Source: Symbiodinium natans (Eukaryota > Sar > Dinophyceae > Suessiales > Symbiodiniaceae). From it: a DNA stretch of 62,000 nucleotides. Positions within the stretch are counted from its first letter, which is position 1. Every line of letters begins with the position of its first letter. Below are positions 53,601 through 62,000 of the stretch, one piece after another. The notes under the pieces are model-generated. The model was not told the DNA's origin and ran no database searches. It worked only from the letters and a program-made list of their open reading frames with translations. The position numbers were made by a program, and so were the translations under genes. Location: NCBI GenBank assembly GCA_905221605.1, contig CAJNDS010002069.1, positions 518,529 through 580,528 of the forward strand, given 5' to 3'.

Positions 53601-56600
53601 TTTCTGAGAAGACTTGGTGACTTAATGGCGTACATGGCTGACCCTTATGTGGAAGTCGTTCTAGCGCAGTGGTGGAACACCACTCTTTTTCCGATGGAGC
53701 TGGTGGGCATCCACGCAAGGAATACGGCAAAGACATTAAAAGCCATGCAGCGAACCGCGGAAACTCTTGCTTCCCAGCCCTTGGCTCCTCTGGCTGCAGC
53801 TTGCACGGAGATGCGGATTGCTTTGGGCGCTTCCCCTGATGCTAGCGTGAATTCTGCAGCCACCCGGGCATTTGGGCACCAGGTGGCATCAGCAGCAGCC
53901 TATGCAGGAGATGAGTCCAACTTGGCCCATCTTGAGCAGCACTACGAGTCTGGAGCTTTCAGAGATCCGGGAGCAGATGATGAGTGCTCCCCGCAAGATG
54001 TCGTTATAGAAAGCCTGCGTCGCGGCATGGCGTATGGAGTTGCTCACTACCGCTCCTCTGTGGTTTGGAATGCCTTTTCGAACTACTCCATGGCAGAGGC
54101 CAAGAGGTGGTTGACAAATGTCATTGGCCGTTCCGTCGACATGAACACACCACAAGCAGCGAGCGCCACCCGGAGGTTCATGGGCCGCCAGTGGCTCTCC
54201 CTGGCGGGTGAGCGGGAGCAGGTCACACGCGAGCGCGCAGCAGCGCGCAAAGCAGACCAGGCCCGCAGAGCTGTTGCTGCTGCTCGCCGTATGCGCTTGG
54301 CCAGGGAGGCGGCCGCGGAGGTGTGGGAAGATGTAGACAACTATGAGGAGAGCTTTGGCACGGAAATGGAGACCGTGGTGTACAATGACGATCTAAAGAC
54401 AGGCAGGTTAAAGGGATGGGGGCTGCTGGTTTGGGCAGAGGAACGATTATGTGTAAGATGTTATCTATGACACTATGGAAATCAGCGCGCTTCCTCAGCT
54501 CTCCAACTGGAAATACAGGGTTCAAAACGGTTACCCCGTCTGTCAACCTTTGTCCACCTGCTCGCGACGCCTTGACAGGTTTGCTCAAGGCGCACGAGGT
54601 GAGGCGGCCGGGGTTCCCGCGGAGCGTGGACGCGAACCAATCTTGGCAATTGTTCCAGAGTTTCTTGAGCAAGGACTTCCAAACGATGTTGCTTGATGAT
54701 CTGGAAGAAGCGGACCCAAGAGAACAGGGTTCTGTGATGCTGAACAGACAACTTGCTGCACAGATGAGGAGAATTCAGAGAGCAAGCTCACGTACGCGCA
54801 GCTTTGGAGACCGCATGTGGAGTTGGTCTGCTGCTGCCTGGGAAACTAAGGAATCATTCCTTTCGGCCTTCACCTTGAACGACATGTTGCAAGAGAGGCA
54901 AGCGGCAAGAGATGCCAGGTACGGAGACAGAAGTGAGAACTACTTCGACTCAATCCATGCCTACGGAATGGCAGATGGCAGCTTGCCCGGTGAGTTTCTT
55001 GCAGCGGATGTGGAGAGGGTGAAGTCCACACGCCAGCTTTCCTTGGAAGCTGGTGTCTCGCAGGAAGCATGGCAGGGCATGGAGGATCAGGCCAACAATG
55101 CCAATGAAAGCCAACAGGAGGGGCAAGAGCCAAAAGGAACAACGCCAAGCACCGATCAAGAGACCCCTTCCGGCGCAACGTCTTTGCTGCAACTTCTTGA
55201 AGCTTTTGTCAGCGGCAAAAGAAGTACGCCTGCACCTGACGACATGAAGATCCAGATTGCAGAGCTTCACAATGACGACTTGCGATGGAGTGCTGCTCAA
55301 CGCGAGGAGCTCGAAGATCTCCGAGACGCAAGCCGCTTGAGCCAAATGGAGGACGGACTCATCTATGCCTACTTTGCACAGGCAGGGGCATGGCTTCAGG
55401 CCCTGGGCCTCGACAACCTGACGTCTCTGTCTCCACTGTATCCGGAGCTGTACCTGTCATTTCTAGGCCAGGCCAGGCGGCATCTGGATGAAATGGAGCA
55501 AGACATGAGATACAAATCTGGCACTTTGACTGACATGGACTTCGACGTTCTGGCGATGGATCTCGAGCGAGCGGCGTCCAACTTGACACAGTCAATTGTG
55601 ACGCTCTTATTCAACAAATCGTCAGTTGACACGTTCGACACTGCCAAGGTCTTCATGGATGGAGCAGTTGTGAACCAAGCCATGGCCGCTTATGTCAAGC
55701 CAGACATTGTATTGGATGAGGATGCCGGCCGCGACCGGCAGGGCCTGACGCGAGTCTACTGGACAAGGGTGCAAATCCCGTTTCGAGCCAAGGCTACCTG
55801 GACCGAAGCAGGCTTCGAGGAGGATTACAAGGAAAGCCTCGAAGCGCGTCGGTTGGCTCATGAATGGGCCTCGGTTGTGAAAGACATGCAAGAGCGCCAC
55901 ACGAACTATTGGAAGGATGTCTCCATGGGCGACCCTTGGGAGGTGCGAAAGACTTTGGTCTCGGGATACATCTTCAGGTTGCTAGACTCCAAGCAAAACT
56001 TACTGAACAATACCATGGCAAGCTTGATCTACGTCAATATCTTGGTGGCGGTGTTTTGCTTCATATTCTTGGGACCACGCCTGGGGGTGCTGCTGGCGCC
56101 GTGCATCGCCTTGATGACGGTGGTCACCTTCGGTCTTTACGGCCTGTGTGGCTTCAAGATTAATCCTATCCTGTCTCTGGCCTTGCTGATTTCTTCTGGC
56201 ACCACGGTTGACTTTGTCCTTCATTTCGTGGTGGCGGCTGCAGCCTGCACGCCCGCCAATCCCAAGATCCATGTCTCAGGCTCCCAGCGGTACATTGTCG
56301 CGATGAAGAGTGCGGGTGTTGGCATCTTTGCTTCGTATGTGACCACTTTGGCAGGAATTATGCCAATGGCATTCGCGCGGCTAAGCTCCATTCGCTCGCT
56401 TTTCATGTCTTATGTCATCAGCCTGAACGTCGGAGCCTTCTTTGGCCTGGTGTTCATCCCTCTGGTCTCCATCTATGTCTACGGTGTTGATTTTGCCCCC
56501 CGAGGTGCAAAGAAAGCTCAGAAGGCACAGAGCTTTGAAGTGCGAGGCTCCGGCACCCGCCCGGTGCAAAACAAAGCGGAGGAGCCGAAAGGCTCGGCAG

Positions 56601-56608
56601 AGTACTGA
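50503..56608 (+). CDS. Patched/NPC1-like RND-family membrane protein (at least 6 exons)
   Basis: Exons: 50,503-50,556; 50,712-~50,879; 50,975-~51,443; ~51,529-~52,732; 53,036-54,402; 54,519-56,608; about 1,780 residues as read. The Patched/Dispatched/NPC1 branch moves sterols or lipidated molecules using the proton-motive force or ion gradients. Membrane span 1 (ALKFCFAGIAFALLCMTG) is followed by a first luminal loop, a five-helix sterol-sensing-like block (LIGGVLVWLFCGFAMYF … LILGIAVDDMMILAGLF … LTSVTTLAGFLAG), and a second half with SLIYVNILVAVFCFIFLG, LALLISSGTTVDFVLHFVV and YVTTLAGIMPMAFARLSS. GIAVDD and GTTVDFVLH are the RND TM4/TM10 motifs. The second loop is very long (~950 residues). 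Junctions 54,402|54,519 and 50,556|50,712 are GC-AG and frame-exact. The 5' end is not established. Confidence 0.85.
50557..50711 (+). other. RND intron 1 with poly(C)-poly(A) tract
   Basis: A GC-AG intron of 155 bp made of AACCCTATA-type repeats followed by ~22 C and ~18 A (50,659-50,698) and the acceptor GGCCAGCAG. The joined reading …EQAAEQ|KAEVQFLK… stays in phase 0. Confidence 0.6.
50882..50974 (+). mobile_element. Introner-like element, copy B (RND intron 2)
   Basis: GTCATAGTTGGGTACC…CTACCATGAACTAG, 93 bp, 95% of which is the intron between …CDHLSEP and EKIRNEIETTF. The acceptor ACTAG|GAG is clear and in phase. The donor is not: the GT at 50,882 would leave two extra bases, while the frame requires an exon end at 50,879, before TAG. 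Either a non-canonical donor or a small indel is involved. Confidence 0.75.
51444..51528 (+). mobile_element. Introner-like element, copy C (RND intron 3)
   Basis: GTCATAGTGGGATAACATGT then TTTTTAAGGGTACTTAAACTC, matching copies A and B for the first ~60 bp; the 3' end (…TTTATTAAACCAGAGGAG) has diverged and lost the inverted end. Using GT at 51,444 and AG at 51,527-51,528 keeps the frame (…HRGL-W-RGFRNS…). Confidence 0.75.
52733..53035 (+). other. RND intron 4
   Basis: About 300 bp. The probable donor is GC at 52,733 (CCAGA|GCC) and the acceptor ATACAG| at 53,035; GT at 52,739 would create a stop. The right half (52,925-52,995, …GTACTCGTACCCCCAAATCC) weakly resembles MITE-B on the minus strand. 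Confidence 0.55.
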
Positions 56609-57539
56609 AGATCAGTGAGAGAGGAACAATGCGTCCTTGGGTCCCAAAGTCGGACGTGTCACCGTGTCACCCTACGAATCTCCAACTGGCCATCAAGATG
56701 GGAATGTCCCCACAGACTTTAAAACAACCGCCAGTCGTAAATAGCAGCAAATGCAGAGGTTAACACCGAACACCATTTGTGATGACCCTGGCCGAGACAA
56801 GCGCAGGCCGAGTCTGCAGTACAAATATATAGATCCTGCGAGCATGTGCAGGTCGCATGGCGCCGCTCGACATCAAACAATGCTGGGCGCTTGCACTTGC
56901 TTCCGCCGTCCGGGGACATCAGCAGGAGCTTGTGCTGACAATTCCAAGTTCATGTCCGAATCCTGCCCCAAAACCTCTTGGGACACGGAAATGCCAGCAA
57001 ACCCTCTGCATGAAGCGACGGACACCTTATGCGCACATGTCGAGGCCGCGCAGCGTCAACAGCTGGCACAAGAGTGCATGCAACATGGACGTAAACATGC
57101 AATTACACAGCTGACTTTCGAAATGCCTCTTGCAGTCAAGCTAGGCCCCAGTATACGTCTCCCAGAGCCCCACGACTTGTCAGACAGCGGAGTAGTAGGT
57201 GGCTCTGATTGGCTCTGCCATGGCATGGTGGGTGCCAGGAACTGCATTTTGCGAACCAGGAACAGCAGTGAGGCTCGCAAGTGCTGAGCGAAATGCAGCA
57301 TGACTTGTGCAGCAAGCAGGCATGAAGGCACTGCGGTTAGCAGCTCACTCAGTGAACGTTCCTTCTCGCATTTCAGTCGTGCTGGATGTGCACCAGTGCG
57401 CACTTTTTCAACGCACGTGGGTGGCAAGGCAACGAAGCCTTTCAAGAAAGTGGCGCACAGTGTGAGTTGCTTGCTGAGATCCCGATGGTGCGGGTTTCAA
57501 GAGCAGGCTTGCCATGTGCCACCCAAATCTAAGGAAGGA

Positions 57540-57865
57540 AAGCGACCCTGGCACGGTGCAATGCAGCACAAGGGGACATCCAGGACGTGGTCTCTGCATA
57601 CTGGATGCATGAGCACACACGCGTCCACATTTGCCCGAAGGAACACTACTTATGCGTGCCTCCGGGCGCAGTTGCGGGCGAGGCGGTGCTAAGACTAAGA
57701 GACCTGCAGCCTGAAGACACGACCGCTCACGTCGCCACTATCATGTGCGAGGAGTTTGTTGCAGAGATATCTGCAGATCAATCCGCCAACTCCTCGTTGT
57801 TGCATGTTTTGCCCTTCACCACGTGTGTAATTCACGACGACCAAGGCCATCATTACTGTTCCTGA
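57540..57865 (+). CDS. Hypothetical coding segment ending in a stop
   Basis: An open frame with normal composition: …GDIQDVVSAYWMHEHTRVHI…, …LCVPPGAVAGEAVLRLRDL…, …ATIMCEEFVAEISADQS…, …CVIHDDQGHHYCS, stop at 57,863-57,865. Probably a terminal exon; the 5' boundary (after an AG near 57,530-57,560) is uncertain and I do not recognise the family. Confidence 0.4.
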
Positions 57866-58051
57866 CGGCCGAAAGCTTAAGCTCTTATCATTAAGGCAAC
57901 AGAAAGACAAGAGCCCTGTGCTTTCGTGAGTTCGTAAATCAAGTCAAAGGCGTTGGACCTGGTGATTTGTTGCAAGTGAGACTCTGCCATGCGGGTCACG
58001 AGGACGCAATCTAGAAGACATTCAGCCTGGAGTCTCACGTGAGTTCTTGCA

Positions 58052-58411
58052 TTGTTGTTGCTGGTAAGCGAGGATACGCATTTCGAAGTTCTGCAGCTCA
58101 TCCAGCGCCAGCGGCCCAGTCTGAAGCCAGTGCACGGAACGATGCAGATGTGCGTCCTGGCAGGCCCAACACTGCACAGACACAGACACAGGAAGTTAAG
58201 GACTCGAAAACTCCTAGGAGGTCTAAATGGCTCACTGGAGTTTGTGGTAGATTTCCGACAGGACAATCAGCAGCGCAGCTGGTTGTTGCGCAATCCTGGC
58301 GGGAACACTCGCAGTGCGTCTTGTGACAGTCTTGTGTGTTCTGAGCTTTCCAAGTTTTCCCAGGATCGGGTCAATGTTTGTGTGTGGGAAGCACGACCCA
58401 GCAGGCCATGA
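58052..58411 (+). CDS. Hypothetical coding segment
   Basis: About 119 codons including …VSEDTHFEVLQLIQRQRPSL…, …GTMQMCVLAGP… and …SLEFVVDFRQDNQQRSWLL…. The composition is protein-like and the segment lies just downstream of the 57,540-57,865 ORF. A further open stretch at 58,449-58,615 (…AGPEYIGLLAIHREGFTQSW…) could be another exon. No family recognised. Confidence 0.35.
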   Translation: MLLLVSEDTHFEVLQLIQRQRPSLKPVHGTMQMCVLAGPTLHRHRHRKLRTRKLLGGLNGSLEFVVDFRQDNQQRSWLLRNPGGNTRSASCDSLVCSELSKFSQDRVNVCVWEARPSRP

Positions 58412-59879
58412 CCGTGGCAATCCTGGTTCCCAACTGGGTGGCTACCGATGACGTGGCCCCTTGGCAGTCATAATGTGGCGATGGAAGATTTGAAGCACCC
58501 ATTGGGCACTGAGGCCGGTCCGGAATACATTGGCCTGCTGGCAATACACCGGGAAGGTTTCACGCAGAGCTGGACGTTCATCGAGAAGACGTCTGCCTTG
58601 CCGCAGTTGGCCATAAACCCTAAACCCTAAACTCCCTAAACCCTAAACCCTAAACCCTAAAAAGCTTCAGAAACGGGTGGGGAAAAAAAAAGGCTTCAGA
58701 AGAGGCATGCCTCATCGGCCCATGTTTGCCAGGTGCTCAGCGGAGTCCTTAGAAAAGCTTCCCCTGCGTCAGCTGGAGCAGCTTCGAAACAGGCTCTGCT
58801 TGTTTTAATGTTATAAGTACTTTTTTTGTATTGTTGTTATGATTATGATTATTATTATTATTACTAATTATTACTATTGCTACTATTATTATTGTAATTA
58901 TTATTGTTATTATTATCTTTTCATGCTGACGGCACGGTTGATTATCTTTCTGTTTGCAATCGTGAGCATGCCGATGTTGGCCACGCTCTCCAATCCTCAC
59001 GGCAGGTGTCGCAGAGACGTGAGGCCCGGATGTGTCTTCAGTACTCGCCGAATTTGCCGAATTTGAAATGTTCAAGCTGCAGGCTACAAGCCATTGCTTG
59101 GCTGGAAGCTGAAACAGTACTTCTGTGGCTGCAGTCAAGAAGAGTGAAGAGCCTGGAAGCTGTATACATAAACAAGCAATTCCCCGGAAAAAAACCTTAC
59201 TTTCTCCACTTCCATTTCCCAAATCATCAAGGAGATTCGAGTCAGCGACCAGAGAGCTCGCTCATATCACTTGGCCAGTCCACCCTGCGAACGCTTGCGG
59301 GCCTAGGACACCGGCACCCACACAGCCCTCTGAGCCTTTCCGTGCTCCACTTCTCTCAACCTCTAGTTACTCAGTATCATCAAGCTTTGTTTGCCAGTTC
59401 TAAAGTAAGGGCCCTGGGTTTTTGGAGAAATGCATTTGGAGAGACGCAGCTTCCACCTCAACTTTTTAAGCAGAGAGGCAAACTGAAAAAATGCCCCAAA
59501 ACTTTGGAGCCATGGTCTTGATTTGTTATACATTCTACACTGGTTCCACTTAAACACTAAACCCTAGACCCCTAAACCCCCAAAACCCCCCAAAACCCCG
59601 CAAAACCCCCTAAACCCCTAAACCCTTGAATGTGCCAAAGTTGGCCGCCATGCCTGGGCCATCGAAGGTCATCCTTCCACGGCCTCCTCGTCACCATGTT
59701 CATGCAGACGTGGGCTGTGCTCTCTATCACTGCCATGCGGCGGCTTGGGTGGAGAGTTTGGGGTTTAGGGTTGGGGGTTTAGGGTTGGGGGTTGAGGGTT
59801 TAGGGCTTGGCTGCACAAGCTCCTGCCAGCTTGCAGAGAGCGTGGCACCGGAGAACCTGGATCTGGGAGTTTAGGAAAT

Positions 59880-60015
59880 AAGCGGGACCCCTAATCTAGA
59901 CCCCCAAACAGTAGAAGAGGTGGCCCTTAACATAGACCCCCAAATAGTAGAATAGGGGACCCCAAAGATAGACCCCCAAAACAGTAGGATCCCTTGATAA
60001 CAAGGAGCCCATGAA
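59880..60015 (-). mobile_element. MITE-B copy, partially duplicated
   Basis: Three tandem-like CCCCCAAA(C/T)AGTAGAA blocks and GATCCCTTGATAACAAGGAG correspond to the minus strand of the adjacent element at 60,109, so the two copies face each other across a poly(C) run. Confidence 0.55.
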
Positions 60016-60108
60016 GGTCCCCCCCCCCCCCCCCCCCATGATCGTAAAGCCCCCATCTGTGCAAGGTTCAGGCATGCCATGTGTGGGCCTCAGGCCTTAT
60101 GTGTGTGA

Positions 60109-60223
60109 CATGTGGGGGTTTACGATACTAGGGGTGCCCTTATTGGGCGTCCGTTTACTAGAAGGAAATCCTACTATTTGGGGGGTCAATTTTTAGGGCC
60201 CCTTATTTTCGTAAACCCCCATG
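60109..60223 (+). mobile_element. MITE-B, reference copy with inverted ends
   Basis: Left end CATGTGGGGGTTTACGATAC and right end TTTTCGTAAACCCCCATG are inverted repeats (GGGGGTTTACGA core). The centre has GCCCTTATTGGGCGTCC and AAATCCTACTATTTGGGGGG. About 115 bp, non-coding. Confidence 0.75.
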
Positions 60224-61602
60224 TTGAAGATGGATTAACTTCTTGTGCAGTGGACTGAGGGCGCTTGGGCTGCTTGCAATGATGCTGCACGGGTGCGCTC
60301 GCAAGCATTCTCATGACACGGACCTGGTGCGAGTTCTGGCTGCTTAGGTTGGCCGTCGCGCACTTCTTACTGGAGGTTGATTTGGGAACCTGAACGTTTT
60401 CTCTTAACATCCCTTTGTCGTCTGCAGTGGGCGAAGCAGGTGGTGGTCGATTTGCCTGTGACACAGGTGCGGGTAGTTCTACCATCCATCCAGATCCGTT
60501 GGTCAGTGTGGCCTTGAGCCTGGGCACGCATCTGCGTGTTGACAGAGTACTGTAGCTGATCATCGTGCACGAATCAACCTCGAGGTTTGATCTGGCTGGT
60601 TTTGCTTTGCAGGGTACGGCTTTGCTTTTGGTGTTGAGCCCTCAGGTTCACGCTTCATGGTGTTGGTACATTGCACAACGGGACCCCCTGTTCCTGGCAA
60701 GATCTGGCAAGGCTGGTGCTGCGAATGCGGACGCAGCACAGTTCCCGCATCCTTGGCTTGGACTTTCACTTTTTAGAGGTGGGGCTCGTGCCTGCGAGCG
60801 TAGACATGTTTGTTGTGTGCTGCTACTCAACACGAGGATGTCATGCTGCTCGGGGATACACAGGACCAAGGGCTCAGGATTGAAAGCACTGTCAGAAGGA
60901 TGAAGCATCGGTGTTTAGTGCACGTCTTGAGCTTCGAGACTTCCCTGTCAGTGCCGTCCCTTCTAGTAATTAGAGCATACAAGAGCTCGTGTGGATGGAA
61001 GCAGCAACCACTGCAAATCTTACTCACTCGTTTTGGCATTGCCTGATGCAGCGTGATCATCTGGAAGTCGCATGCTGCGCCAAGTCTACAAAACATGTGT
61101 CATGCAAGGCATGCGCGCTGTACTGGTAGGTGGTAGATGCTGCTAGTTAACCCAAGACTCCTAAGAAGGCGGTTCGCGAACTTGAATGGGCTCCCAGTCT
61201 CACGTCGCATTGTGGGGCAATGGGAGCTGCTTCTCGGAGACGCGGCCCTTTGAATCGTGCTGTCTTGCCGGGCTGCAGCGACTCGCTACTTCAAGTTGAG
61301 GTCACAGCAATGGCAGCATGCATCTCTCATACCTTTCAAAAGTCGACTAGTCCATGTTCGTCCGCGCATGATTGTGCATGCGTCGCCAGCCGAAGGTTGT
61401 ACGACAACTCCGGCCCTGTTGCTATATCCCCCTTGGGATTTTTTTTATTATATTTTTGTTTTATATAAAGCCCAAGAGGGTATTAAACATTGTTGTTTTT
61501 ATTAAGGTTCTAAGGGGAGAGTATAGGTTGGCCTGTGCTCGGCTCGCTGTCAGCCACGGTCCTGCTTCCGTGACAGCTCGTGACCTTGTCTTCTTCTTTT
61601 TG

Positions 61603-61748
61603 CTTGGAGGTTCGTGGTACTTATTAGCCAATAACTGTACTTCTAACCCACTGAAAAGCCCCTTAAGTGCCCTCATACGGTTTGCAATGGGGGGTGGTAA
61701 TGACAGCTGTTATTGGGTTATTATGTCAATGTACCATGAACCTCCAAG
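61603..61748. mobile_element. MITE-A, reference copy with inverted ends
   Basis: CTTGGAGGTTCGTGGTAC at the left and GTACCATGAACCTCCAAG at the right are an 18-bp inverted repeat with one mismatch. The 146-bp element has an AT-rich interior (TTATTAGCCAATAACTG / TTATTGGGTTATTATG) and no coding capacity. Confidence 0.85.
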
Positions 61749-62000
61749 TGCGTAATCCTCGGGAAGGGGTGGGAGGGAGCGGAGGGCTGCCAACGAATTG
61801 AGTTTTTGGGATAGGGGCCAGGTCCGATGTGTTTGTGATGATCTTTACTGCAGAAAACGCTCTCCCCACACTGCCTCTCTGACCAAGTGACATCAACCGA
61901 CGAAACAAAAGCCCTAAACCCTAAACCCTAAACCCTGTTCCCCGAGACCGGTCATTGAATCTGGGCCCCTCAAGTTGCCCTCAAAAAGGCCCAGGGACTG

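Larger units (their letters stand above)
56609..62000. other. 3' region, no recognised gene
   Basis: Contains exon-like ORFs (listed), telomere-like arrays at 58,617-58,661, 59,554-59,630 (with CCCCCAAAA units), 59,757-59,806 and 61,911-61,937, an AT-rich TTATTA tract at 58,838-58,920, an 18-22 bp poly(C) run at 60,019-60,038, and copies of both MITE families. The last 60 bases are unremarkable. Confidence 0.5.

Noticed and set aside
54416-54518. Coding use of the segment upstream of 54,519 in the same frame as the last RND exon
   Set aside because: The GC donor at 54,403 and acceptor at 54,518 give an exact phase-1 junction (…LKT-G-FKTVTP…), so this is intron.
56719-57445. ORFs just downstream of the RND gene (56,751-57,287 plus; 57,056-57,445 minus)
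   Set aside because: No consistent coding character and competing frames on both strands; left as unannotated spacer.

Overview
This window is nuclear DNA from a dinoflagellate. The evidence is: (i) coding exons start at AG|G, and about half of the readable introns begin GC, with most of the rest GT and several GA; (ii) there are relict copies of the dinoflagellate trans-spliced leader (core CCATTTTGGCTCAAG) embedded in genomic DNA; (iii) TTTAGGG/CCCTAAA telomere-type repeats are scattered through introns and spacers; (iv) the transposable elements have dinoflagellate-type polyproteins. The genus cannot be fixed from the sequence alone. All coordinates come from manual reading; junctions marked with ~ are approximate.

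Layout. 0-4.3 kb: simple repeats, telomere-like arrays, one introner-like element and a cluster of unidentified exon-like segments on the minus strand. 4.3-26.5 kb: an intron-rich plus-strand gene for the intraflagellar-transport protein IFT140, read as about 50 exons mostly of 30-90 bp. It starts at the end of the first beta-propeller; the N-terminal part was not found. Two other complete-looking genes lie inside IFT140 introns on the same strand: AP-1 gamma-adaptin (5,372-8,377, two exons, with a relict spliced leader 40 bp before its start codon) and a CKS1-type cyclin-dependent-kinase regulatory subunit (19,235-20,221, four exons). 26.5-32.9 kb: telomere-like arrays and exon-like fragments of unknown product. 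32.9-40.6 kb: a complete-length Ty1/copia retrotransposon with 315-bp LTRs differing at 3 positions, inserted in a telomere-like array. Its reading frame is broken many times, and it carries an extra methyltransferase-like segment, a C-terminal membrane segment and a SAP-domain ORF. 42-49.1 kb: a decayed non-LTR (LINE) retrotransposon whose reverse transcriptase is split by a 3.9-kb insert on the minus strand. The insert begins with two tandem relict spliced leaders and is flanked by a short target-site duplication, as expected of a reverse-transcribed mRNA. 49.4-50.0 kb: a TG/TATG microsatellite. 50.5-56.6 kb: a multi-exon Patched/NPC1-like RND-family membrane protein with an unusually large loop. 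Two of its introns belong to a short repeated, introner-like family with inverted ends. 56.6-62 kb: exon-like ORFs without assignment, telomere-like arrays and two MITE families.

How the parts relate. The recognised genes are ordinary eukaryotic cell functions (cilium, clathrin adaptor, cell cycle, membrane transport) with no shared pathway. What unites the window is how it was assembled: reverse-transcribed messages carrying spliced leaders, genes nested in introns of another gene, introns made by small inverted-repeat elements, and introns filled with telomere-type repeats, often TTTAGGG near the 5' side and CCCTAAA near the 3' side of the same intron.
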